Assembly (NCBI GenBank): GCA_031287135.1
Contig: JAITTK010000010.1
Location: 1-7,327 of the forward strand
Length of the DNA: 7,327 nucleotides
Origin: Candidatus Methanoplasma reticulitermitis
GTDB taxonomy: Archaea; Thermoplasmatota; Thermoplasmata; Methanomassiliicoccales; Methanomethylophilaceae
Direction: 5' to 3'
Numbering within the stretch: the first letter of the stretch is position 1; each line of letters begins with the position of its first letter. Shown here piece after piece: positions 1-6,801 of this stretch. The notes under the pieces were generated by a model that was not told where the DNA came from, searched no databases, and was given only the letters and a program-made list of their open reading frames with translations. The position numbers and the translations under genes were made by a program.

Positions 1-757
1 CCACACCTTCGGCCACCGCTTCACCGTCCTGTGATGTGCAATATTGACCAAGCAGATACTCGAGGACATATGTGGGCACATTGGCTCCCTGCCGTATCTT
101 GTTGGTGAGGTCCTTGCGCACTATCTTCCCGTCGAAATTCTCACGCAGTTTCGCATTGAGTTCGGTGTCTGCGCTCTGCGCGGTTTCCGCAATCGCTTTT
201 CGAACGTGAATATCGGTTCCTCTCGTTGAAACCGCTGCGTCTTCGATCCGGGGCGCTTCCCGGGCCGCTTCATCGCCGGCTGCGGCATCTTCCTGCTCCC
301 GCCCAGCTTTGCGGAAAGCGCCGTATGTCGCCTTCAGCTCTTTTGCGCAATCCGCATCGATCGGCTCGCACAGAAGATGCAACATCCTCAATGCCTCCTC
401 GGCATCATCCGATGCGATATCGTTCGTCTTTATGTGGGATATCTCGTTTCTGTGCCCGAGAAGGATGGATACATACCCGTACAGTTTCTTGTCGAACCTT
501 CTGTCCGCATCCGTGAAGGCTTTCCATTGGTAACTGTAAACGGTAAGACAGCGCTGGACATCCAATGAGTCCGCGAATGCTCTGATGCTGTCCGAACTCA
601 TTTCTCTTTTTTGGTTTTCGGGGATCTTGCTTTTCGCAATCCCATCTTCCCACCAGTCCTCTCCGTAATAACCGGCGAGGACCGTCGCCGCGAACGGGGC
701 CGCGGAATCTCTGAACCTGTGGAACGCATCCTGCACAATCTCATAATTCTTCGCCAT
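1..757 (-). CDS. brxL: BrxL, Lon-like AAA+ BREX protein with an N-terminal Swt1-type HEPN domain (partial, 3' end outside window)
   Basis: The frame is open for 252 codons from ATG at 755-757 to the left edge. Residues about 198-245 match the start of BrxL: V213-R-K-D-L-T218, then residues 226-240 (NVPTYVLEYLLGQYC). In known BrxL proteins this N-terminal DNA-binding region precedes an AAA+ ATPase and a Lon-like C-terminal domain; both lie outside the window here. BrxL is needed for type 1 BREX phage restriction and assembles into DNA-encircling rings. Unusually, about 195 residues precede the BrxL part: a helical HEPN-like domain (1-135) and an Ala/Glu-rich linker (about 140-195). The start is set by GAGGTG five bases upstream of ATG, overlapping the pglZ stop, so the extension is translated as part of the operon. 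Arginine codons are AGA/AGG in 8 of 9 cases over residues 1-140 and CGN in 8 of 9 over 141-252. The BrxL call is firm; the HEPN assignment rests on motif recognition. Confidence 0.9.
   Translation of the reverse strand, partial: MAKNYEIVQDAFHRFRDSAAPFAATVLAGYYGEDWWEDGIAKSKIPENQKREMSSDSIRAFADSLDVQRCLTVYSYQWKAFTDADRRFDKKLYGYVSILLGHRNEISHIKTNDIASDDAEEALRMLHLLCEPIDADCAKELKATYGAFRKAGREQEDAAAGDEAAREAPRIEDAAVSTRGTDIHVRKAIAETAQSADTELNAKLRENFDGKIVRKDLTNKIRQGANVPTYVLEYLLGQYCTSQDGEAVAEGV
353..757 (-). other. Swt1-like HEPN domain fused to the N-terminus of BrxL
   Basis: This is a domain within the gene, residues 1-135. It opens with AFHRFRDSAAPFAATVLAGY followed by YGEDWW, which resembles the start of Swt1-family HEPN domains (an Arg-containing helix, an Ala-Pro-Phe turn, then a Gly-Asp/Glu-Trp motif). 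A helical middle contains the Trp-Lys-Ala-Phe segment (78-81) and Lys-Leu-Tyr (91-93). Residues 103-108 read R-N-E-I-S-H, an Rx4H motif at 434-451 that matches the HEPN RNase signature R-[N/D/H]-x3-H. A Leu-rich helix (122-131) follows, where Swt1 HEPN domains have a conserved Leu-rich segment. HEPN domains are often metal-independent RNases in toxins and phage-defence proteins, but some are inactive partners. Activity here is inference; the fold and motif are what the sequence shows. Confidence 0.72.
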
Positions 758-762
758 TATCT

Positions 763-769
763 CACCTCA
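763..769 (-). promoter_or_regulatory. Stop/Shine-Dalgarno overlap driving brxL (TGAGGTG)
   Basis: On the coding strand the pglZ stop TGA (767-769) runs directly into GAGGTG (763-768), followed by AGATA and the brxL ATG. The five-base spacing suits a Shine-Dalgarno site. It fixes the brxL start at 757 and so places the HEPN domain inside the translated product. The overlap of stop and ribosome-binding site suggests coupled termination and re-initiation. Confidence 0.8.
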
Positions 770-3283
770 ATCGAAACCTATTCCCGAGGAGAAGGCTATG
801 TCCATGACGAACTCCTCTCTGGACACCTCATGCCCTTTCTCATCCGCCACTATGAGCCAGTATTTTCGATCTTTTGCAAACTTCCTGTCTTTGAAATTGA
901 AATTGACGCGCATGGATCGCTTCTGAGGTTCCTTATCTTTTTTGTCTGCGGATATGCGGGCCGTGTCGGATATCCTTTCGTTGTTGTCTGCAAGGAAATA
1001 CGCACTGTATGTGGCAGGCATGGTTTCTTCCCCGACCGGCTCTTTCTGCAGAAACTCCAGCTTATGGATCAGGTTGGTAATCTTTCTGGAGGGGGTTATC
1101 AGTGTTATCTCCGCTGGATGTGTTTCGGTTCTGTCACGGCTGATCTTCACTGTTATCAGAGGGATTATCGTTTCTTGCGGGGACGACCCCCCGTGAACGA
1201 ACTTCAGGCCGCCTTTCGTCTTGAAGACATTCGGACCTTTCGGCCAGGACAGGTTGCGTCGATCGTCATTCCCGAGAATCTCTCCCAGACGAAGGTTCAT
1301 GAGGCCTTCCGATTCCATCCTGTTTTCCGAGATGATGAAGCGACGGTCTGTAATGACATCGCCTTCGAGTCCGTTGATGTCTATCTTGTCGCTCTCCGGG
1401 ATCCCGTCCCATCTGAACAGGAATCCGTGATCGGCGGTGATGATGACACGATATACATTCGCATTCCTCAGTTTCTTTACAAGGGATATCAATTCCCGTA
1501 TTGCTTCCTTACAGGCCACGAATACCTCGTCCCCCATGGCATCCTTTCCGCGGACATCTATCTGATTATGATATACGTACACCGTCTCCATCCCGTTGAA
1601 CATCTCCCTCGAAGCTTGCGCAGACCCGATATCGGAGGACTGTACGCAACAGGAGTTCGGGGTCGTCTTCTTCAGAACCATTTCGCGTTTTTCGGTACTG
1701 TTCGTGGGAAGTCCGTCCGACAGGACGGATGAGTCCTTCTGGATCTCCAGCTTTCCATGCGGAAGGAGAGATGCCATTCCCAGCTGGGTGTATGCGGGAA
1801 GGCCGCCGAACATGTGATCCAATCTCACATCGTATCTGGAATCCTTACTGAGTTCCTCGAAAAGCTCCATGCCCACCTCATAGCGGAGGGCATCGGAGAC
1901 TATCACTGCGGTCTTCTCCTTTCCTTTGATATGGGTGTTGAAGAAATGACCCTGGGCTTTGTCACCTCTCATCGCTTCCCCGATATCGAGGGAATCGTTC
2001 CATGCAGGCAACTGTCTGTAGAGATATTCGTTGGCGTAGATGTTCTCTATCAGCTTTCTGAGGTCTTCGAAATCATCCGGATCCGGGATGCTTTTCCACG
2101 CATCATAGAAGTTGCGATAGGCACGATCTATGAGACAGTCCCTGAGGACGTATTGCTCCGATGCCTGGGAGAAAGAGGATGCGGGCTTGTATTCCGCGGA
2201 CGAGATTATTTTACAGGCCGCCGTGAACATATCGTATTGTCCGCTGCGCCTCTCACCGAAGAACGTCTTTTTCCTGTTATCGCAGATGGTCCCGATGTCC
2301 GCCTCCCCGACCCTTGCGGATATGTTCTCCGCAATCAGATTCTCCAGTATCCAATCCGATATCAACGTCTCTATGTCATCGAATGCGTCACATCCGATGT
2401 AATCGGCTATGTCTCTGTCCCTGAGAGTCCGATCCACTCGCAGGATACCGGAAACGGATTGCGAGATTTCGGCGAAAAGTTTGCCATATTTTATACTGGA
2501 CTTCATTTTCCCCAGCAATACGGAGATATCGTTCTGACGATGCGTAATGTGATTCCTCCAGGAGTCCGGAGGATCTCCGGCGATACCGACTGAAGCATAG
2601 GTGGAGAACAGAGACAGTATCAATCCCCCGAGCGATGGGAACTCGGTATCATATCCGTACTCATCGCCACAGAGCGACCAGAATCCCTCTTCCAGACCGT
2701 ATCTCCTGAAATCATCCATGCACCGATTCTCTTCGATCCCGGCATCGAGGACATTCAGCAGGATATCCTCGAAATATTTGGATTGAGTTCTGGTCAGAAC
2801 CCTCATCATCCCTATGAATATCACTCTCTCGCTCCACTCGCCGGGATTGATGTCCAGATTGAGTTCGACGAACTTCTTTTTCCTATCCCCGCTCTTGAAG
2901 AAAGAATAGTGGTCGAGGATCGTCTGCTTAAAATTCTGCCCGATCCGGAGTTCGCTGATCAGCATATCGTGCGGACTCGCACGGAATCTTCCGGAATAGA
3001 GCAGAGTATCCTCGAGACAGTTATCTTCAAGGGGGGGTTTCGGGAACTGAGCGTAAACCAAGAATCTTTGATCCGGTTCCTGACGTTCCAGAAGGTATTT
3101 GGTACGGAATTGCTCATTCATGTTCAGGATATGGACCTTCACATCTGAGGATATCAGAGCTTTTCCGATCTCGTCGATGCAGTCCGCGAAGCCGCCGTCG
3201 TCATCATACCAGAAGACTATGCGTTCTTCCCGGAACCTCTCCTGAAGCTTTTCGATTATGAGCCCGAGATCGCTGGATGCCAT
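767..3283 (-). CDS. pglZ: PglZ, BREX-1 alkaline-phosphatase-superfamily protein (type A)
   Basis: An 838-residue protein, the usual size for BREX-1 PglZ type A. The N-terminal region has the family pattern RIVFWYDDDGGF at 21-32, then FLVYAQFPKPP (74-84), LLYSGRF (94-100) and a helical middle section. The PglZ core carries metal-site motifs of the alkaline phosphatase fold: V462-S-D-A-L-R-Y-E469, T616-A-D-H-G-F621 and H697-G-G-S-S-P-Q-E704. A basic, lysine-rich C-terminal region (about 780-810) precedes the end. PglZ is essential for BREX methylation and phage exclusion and probably works in a complex with BrxB, BrxC and PglX; its enzymatic substrate in BREX is not settled. The frame extends upstream to an ATG at 3418, but the start at 3283 is preferred: GAGGTG lies six bases upstream, homology begins there, and the longer form would overlap pglX by over 120 bases. 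A run of seven C occurs at codons 83-85. Confidence 0.95.
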   Translation of the reverse strand: MASSDLGLIIEKLQERFREERIVFWYDDDGGFADCIDEIGKALISSDVKVHILNMNEQFRTKYLLERQEPDQRFLVYAQFPKPPLEDNCLEDTLLYSGRFRASPHDMLISELRIGQNFKQTILDHYSFFKSGDRKKKFVELNLDINPGEWSERVIFIGMMRVLTRTQSKYFEDILLNVLDAGIEENRCMDDFRRYGLEEGFWSLCGDEYGYDTEFPSLGGLILSLFSTYASVGIAGDPPDSWRNHITHRQNDISVLLGKMKSSIKYGKLFAEISQSVSGILRVDRTLRDRDIADYIGCDAFDDIETLISDWILENLIAENISARVGEADIGTICDNRKKTFFGERRSGQYDMFTAACKIISSAEYKPASSFSQASEQYVLRDCLIDRAYRNFYDAWKSIPDPDDFEDLRKLIENIYANEYLYRQLPAWNDSLDIGEAMRGDKAQGHFFNTHIKGKEKTAVIVSDALRYEVGMELFEELSKDSRYDVRLDHMFGGLPAYTQLGMASLLPHGKLEIQKDSSVLSDGLPTNSTEKREMVLKKTTPNSCCVQSSDIGSAQASREMFNGMETVYVYHNQIDVRGKDAMGDEVFVACKEAIRELISLVKKLRNANVYRVIITADHGFLFRWDGIPESDKIDINGLEGDVITDRRFIISENRMESEGLMNLRLGEILGNDDRRNLSWPKGPNVFKTKGGLKFVHGGSSPQETIIPLITVKISRDRTETHPAEITLITPSRKITNLIHKLEFLQKEPVGEETMPATYSAYFLADNNERISDTARISADKKDKEPQKRSMRVNFNFKDRKFAKDRKYWLIVADEKGHEVSREEFVMDIAFSSGIGFD

Positions 3284-3289
3284 TATTTC

Positions 3290-3296
3290 CACCTCA
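3290..3296 (-). promoter_or_regulatory. Stop/Shine-Dalgarno overlap driving pglZ (TGAGGTG)
   Basis: The pglX stop TGA (3294-3296) overlaps GAGGTG (3290-3295), followed by GAAATA and the pglZ ATG at 3281-3283. This decides the pglZ start against the longer in-frame option at 3418. It has the same layout as the other two junctions in the operon. Confidence 0.8.
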
Positions 3297-6200
3297 TATC
3301 CTCCCCAGGATCTCGTATTTCCTGCCGTCGATCGTCTGGAGTTTTTCGTAGTTCGCATTGACGCCGTCATCGAGATCGAGAGAAATGCGGGCCGGTGCGA
3401 GATGGCCGATGAGCGCATCGTAATTCCTCGTCTCGGAGATCTGCTTGGTCAGTTTCTCCAGACGCTTGCGTGCATCCGCGATGTCCTTGCTGTCGGACGA
3501 AACATCTATCGTTTTCTGCACGCTTTCGGCTTCTTTGTCATAAATATCCTGAATGCGGTTGAGGTAATCCACACGCAGTTTTCCGATGGTGTCGGGATTG
3601 TAACGGTGGAGGTACATCAGGGCCTTGAAACCGTTCTCCTTCCCGGAATCGAAAAGCCAGTATATGGGGCGTTTCTGGTATACCTTGAGGTGGTCTTTAT
3701 AGAACTCCTTCAGGAAGTAATTGCGGATGATCCCGCGGGATGTGTTTCCCCTCGTTCCGAGGGCTTCCGCAATGAAATCCAGGTTTTCTTCCAGATTTTT
3801 CTCACCGTATGCGATACGGACGAACTCCGTGAAGCGTGCGACGATATCGTCCTTGAAATGATCCTCATCAGTTATCGGGATTATGTTGTCGGCATCGGGT
3901 GCGAACCTGCGGTATTTGGAGGGATCCCAATCGCCGCCCGCATAGGCAAGCCCGTCCGTGTCCAGCGAATACCGTCCGAACATACAGCCCACGGCGTAGC
4001 TGATGAGGCTGCGGATCTCGCGCCCCAAATCGGCGCGACGCACGGTCACGTCCTTGTCTTCGACATCCGGTGTGAGTTCGTCCTGCAAACCATAGATGTC
4101 AATGAAGATGCGGTTGAGTTCTTCCTCGTTGGCTTTGAGAGTGTCGAATCGCTCCGCCGCCTCGCGCTCCCAGTTGGAGAATGCGGAATTAAGAGTTCGG
4201 AACTCGGAATTATTCCGCATTCCGAATTCCTCATTCCGAATTGGAACGAGCGGGTGGTGGGTAAAATCCCACGAGGTTTCGAAGCTGTCCCAATCTGTGC
4301 GGGAGAGGGATAAACATTGTTTTACTGTATTATTAATGGAATCTACATGCTGTTCATACACAACTACAGGAAGTTTTTCTATAGGGCCCGCATTAAAATG
4401 ATAACTTGGTGCCAAATAGCGCAAGTATTCTTTAGCGATTTTCGTATTCATAAACGCCATCAAGTAATAAATCATGTAGTTGTTGTTACAAAAGCATGAT
4501 GGAGCACTCGAATTGAAAATCATCCCGAATGGCATATATCTAACAGATAAATTCCCGCCGGATGTTATATCAGACCAAGTTAAGCCTTCCTTGAAATAGT
4601 ATTCCGAACCAACAATGCGACCGCCACTCGCACCTTCAGCGGCTTTACGAATATTTGCTCCATTGTTAAACCAATCCACAATATATTCAAGATTGCCATA
4701 CCATTTTCTAAAAGTTCCCCCTTTAGGATGAGGGATAAATGTATAAGCACAATCCTTTGTCTGCTCAAGATTCTCATACTCAAATCCAATACTACTAAAA
4801 TTAACCTCGTGCCAAAAACGGAGGAACTTTATATTATCAGTTGTTGATAAACCTGCTTTTGCTGAAGCAACATGTGAAAATTTATATTTGTCATCAAAGA
4901 GGTTGACAAAATTTATTCCTACCCAATACGCCACAGGGCTACCCGGTATTTTAGCGAAGTTATCAGTGGCAGCGATATATCGATGTTCGCCGTTCAAAAA
5001 CGCCGTTTCTTTTTTGTCTTGACTGTCAAAATCCACAAGCCGCGCATAGGTTGCCAAAAAGTCCGGCGTTTTACGTACGTTCAGCACAAACGCCGTGGTT
5101 TGCACACGTTCCCCGCCGATTTCCTCAAATGCCCGCGCCCCAAGGTGCGCCATATTGACTATATCTCGGTGCAACAGCTTGCTGCGTAACTTTTCGTAGC
5201 TTGATAAGAACATCCAAGCGTGTTGCGTGATCATCGCCTGAAACCCATTCGGATTCAGCATCTCACCGCATTTTTCAATGAACACGGCAAACAAATCGCT
5301 CTTGCTGTCCGGATAGTTCTTCTTCACAAATTCCGACAGCTTAGCGTTCATGCCGGAACTTCCCATGTACGGCGGATTTGTGCAAACGACATCGTATTTG
5401 ATCGTGAGCAGTCTCTTGAAGTTCCAGATCCGCAGATCCGCCTCGTATTCTGCATATGCGGTGACGTCGGTCTTCTCCTTTTTCGGCTCTGTGCCGATCA
5501 TGTTGGGATTGATCCGGGGTATCAGGGACCCGTATTCCTCTCCGTCCCCGTATCCCTGCGGATGATAGACCTGCGGAGACGAATCCGTTTCAAAGAATCT
5601 TTTGTCGTATTTTCTGGCGCACATCATCAGTGCGAAGTATGCCAGCTGGTACGCCCTCTTGTCTATGTCCAGTCCGTACAGGTTCTTCCGTATGATCAGT
5701 CTCGCCGCATCCTTCTGCATGTACCCGGCAGACTCGTATATCTGCATCAGTACCTCGAACGCATACACCAGTATGTGCCCGCTCCCCATGCAGGGATCCA
5801 TGAAGGTTATGTCCTCAGGAGTCAGATTCCTTGTGTTAGCACGTGCGGTTTTCAGCTGCTCCGCGACCTCCTCGGTCTGATCGGCCTCGTCCAGGAAATA
5901 TTTCCATTTACTTCTGAGAACGGTGTCCGGATGTCCCTCCAACCACAATCTCCCCAGCGAGTTCTCCACCATGTATCTGACGATCCAGTCCGGTGTGAAC
6001 AGCTGCGTCGCCGCCGGGATCATCTCCTTCGATATCTTCGTGTTCTTCTCTTTGAGTGCTTCGGCCTCGGCCTTCAGATCGGTGTTATAGTATTGGTACA
6101 GCCACCCGATGATCTCCACGGCCTCGATGAAATCGCTCTCCGATATCTCCCTGACGAGCTTCGACACCACCCCGTCGGTATCTGTGAATTTTATGTTCAG

Positions 6201-6788
6201 CAGCAGTTCGGTGTAATCGTTCGTCATCTCGAACAATCCCGGCAAGACGGAATTCAACGTATTGCACTGTTTGATGAACAGCATGCCAAACAGATCGTCC
6301 TGTCTGTTGGCGGATTTCAGTTCCAGGATCTTCCCGCGTTCCTCTTCCGTGAAATGCATGCCTGTGTCGAAGGGCCTCGCCACCATCTCTGGCTCCGCTT
6401 TACCGTTGTCTCCCGACAGAACCTTCACGCCGGACGGCAGGAACTCGTTGACCTCCATGAAACGTATCGCTATCAGACGGTTGAACCATGTGTATGCCAC
6501 CTCTTCGACTATGGACTCGTAGGCGGTCTCGTACCTATCGCCGTTGCGTTCCTTCTTCTGCCCTATGGCATCGACCAGCGCTCTGCGTTGTCCGATGCCT
6601 TTCGCATCAAGGCTGTATGGTGTTTTCCCGCTACTGTATCTGAAATACTGGATGCCCGGTATTGAAGCCGCTTCCGGTTCCCTTATTCCATCTGCGGCAA
6701 CCCCCACCAGCGTCGCTTTGTCTTTGACGGATTGGATCAGCAGTTTCCTTGCCGCGATCGAGAAACTCTTGATGGCCGCCTTCTCCAT
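3294..6788 (-). CDS. pglX: PglX, BREX-1 adenine-specific DNA methyltransferase
   Basis: An 1164-residue class I SAM-dependent methyltransferase of the usual BREX-1 PglX length. The N-terminus (MEKAAIKSFSIAARKLLIQS) fits the family start. A helical region (1-250) is followed by TQLFTPDWIVRYMVENSLG (261-279) and SAM-binding motif I, D331-P-C-M-G-S-G-H338. The catalytic NPPY motif of N6-adenine methyltransferases is at 471-474 (5367-5378). The target-recognition part (about 600-830) has family hallmarks: KGGTFRKWYGN (689-699), LTWSDITSGG (736-745) and SYHFNAGPIEKLP (795-807). The conserved C-terminal region includes LKANEEELNRIFIDIYGLQD (884-903); residues about 1085-1125 are a probable coiled coil. 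PglX marks host DNA at non-palindromic sites so that BREX ignores it. All key residues are intact. Oddities are an AT-rich recognition segment and a palindromic repeat coding residues 849-870. ATG at 6788 has GAGGTG six bases upstream. Confidence 0.96.
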   Translation of the reverse strand: MEKAAIKSFSIAARKLLIQSVKDKATLVGVAADGIREPEAASIPGIQYFRYSSGKTPYSLDAKGIGQRRALVDAIGQKKERNGDRYETAYESIVEEVAYTWFNRLIAIRFMEVNEFLPSGVKVLSGDNGKAEPEMVARPFDTGMHFTEEERGKILELKSANRQDDLFGMLFIKQCNTLNSVLPGLFEMTNDYTELLLNIKFTDTDGVVSKLVREISESDFIEAVEIIGWLYQYYNTDLKAEAEALKEKNTKISKEMIPAATQLFTPDWIVRYMVENSLGRLWLEGHPDTVLRSKWKYFLDEADQTEEVAEQLKTARANTRNLTPEDITFMDPCMGSGHILVYAFEVLMQIYESAGYMQKDAARLIIRKNLYGLDIDKRAYQLAYFALMMCARKYDKRFFETDSSPQVYHPQGYGDGEEYGSLIPRINPNMIGTEPKKEKTDVTAYAEYEADLRIWNFKRLLTIKYDVVCTNPPYMGSSGMNAKLSEFVKKNYPDSKSDLFAVFIEKCGEMLNPNGFQAMITQHAWMFLSSYEKLRSKLLHRDIVNMAHLGARAFEEIGGERVQTTAFVLNVRKTPDFLATYARLVDFDSQDKKETAFLNGEHRYIAATDNFAKIPGSPVAYWVGINFVNLFDDKYKFSHVASAKAGLSTTDNIKFLRFWHEVNFSSIGFEYENLEQTKDCAYTFIPHPKGGTFRKWYGNLEYIVDWFNNGANIRKAAEGASGGRIVGSEYYFKEGLTWSDITSGGNLSVRYMPFGMIFNSSAPSCFCNNNYMIYYLMAFMNTKIAKEYLRYLAPSYHFNAGPIEKLPVVVYEQHVDSINNTVKQCLSLSRTDWDSFETSWDFTHHPLVPIRNEEFGMRNNSEFRTLNSAFSNWEREAAERFDTLKANEEELNRIFIDIYGLQDELTPDVEDKDVTVRRADLGREIRSLISYAVGCMFGRYSLDTDGLAYAGGDWDPSKYRRFAPDADNIIPITDEDHFKDDIVARFTEFVRIAYGEKNLEENLDFIAEALGTRGNTSRGIIRNYFLKEFYKDHLKVYQKRPIYWLFDSGKENGFKALMYLHRYNPDTIGKLRVDYLNRIQDIYDKEAESVQKTIDVSSDSKDIADARKRLEKLTKQISETRNYDALIGHLAPARISLDLDDGVNANYEKLQTIDGRKYEILGRI
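4179..4242. repeat. Palindrome-rich repeat element inside pglX
   Basis: Nested inverted repeats are packed in 64 bases. GAATGCGGAAT (4179-4189) is exactly reverse-complementary to ATTCCGCATTC (4212-4222). Inside lies GAGTTC-G-GAACTC (4193-4205), and CGGAAT-T-ATTCCG spans 4205-4217. A direct repeat, ATTCCGAATT, occurs at 4219-4228 and 4233-4242. The element is read through in frame and encodes residues 849-870 of PglX, including NEEFGMRNNSEFRTLNS. This lies between the conserved WDFTHHPL and NWEREAAERF segments, a stretch that is variable in the family. Asn-Ser-Glu-Phe-Arg peptides of this type are, from memory, typical of translated palindromic repeats inserted in other genomes. True element borders cannot be fixed from one copy. 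Confidence 0.75.
4315..4920 (-). other. AT-rich target-recognition segment of pglX (probable exchanged module)
   Basis: By hand count, bases 4321-4920 contain 218 G/C in 600 (about 36%), whereas sampled stretches of pglX on either side (3421-3480 and 5941-6000) are 53-55%. The segment codes PglX residues about 623-825, which correspond to the target-recognition region. The reading frame and family motifs are intact, so this is not decay. Composition recovers gradually over about 4921-5350 and abruptly near 4250-4315. The likely explanation is recombination that brought in a new DNA-specificity domain; edges are approximate. Confidence 0.65.
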
Positions 6789-6794
6789 CTCTTA

Positions 6795-6801
6795 CACCTC
6801 A
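6795..6801 (-). promoter_or_regulatory. Stop/Shine-Dalgarno overlap driving pglX (TGAGGTG)
   Basis: The brxC stop TGA (6799-6801) overlaps GAGGTG (6795-6800), followed by TAAGAG and the pglX ATG at 6786-6788. Spacing of six bases supports the chosen pglX start and points to coupling with brxC translation. Confidence 0.8.

Noticed and set aside
405..653. 82-aa minus-strand open frame inside the brxL region
   Set aside because: It is in a different frame from the 252-codon HEPN-BrxL frame, which has family motifs and a ribosome-binding site.
3284..3418. 45-codon N-terminal extension of pglZ starting at 3418
   Set aside because: It overlaps the pglX 3' end, has no family similarity and lacks the GAGGTG site present before the ATG at 3283.
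4046..4234. 62-aa minus-strand frame covering the palindromic repeat
   Set aside because: It is out of frame with pglX, which is intact across the repeat; its start falls within the repeat itself.
5220..6665. Long plus-strand open frame (481 aa) opposite pglX, plus similar ones at 611-1732, 1757-2593 and 3258-4313
   Set aside because: They lie antisense to strongly recognised BREX genes, show no familiar domains and have unnatural composition; they are shadows caused by codon bias.
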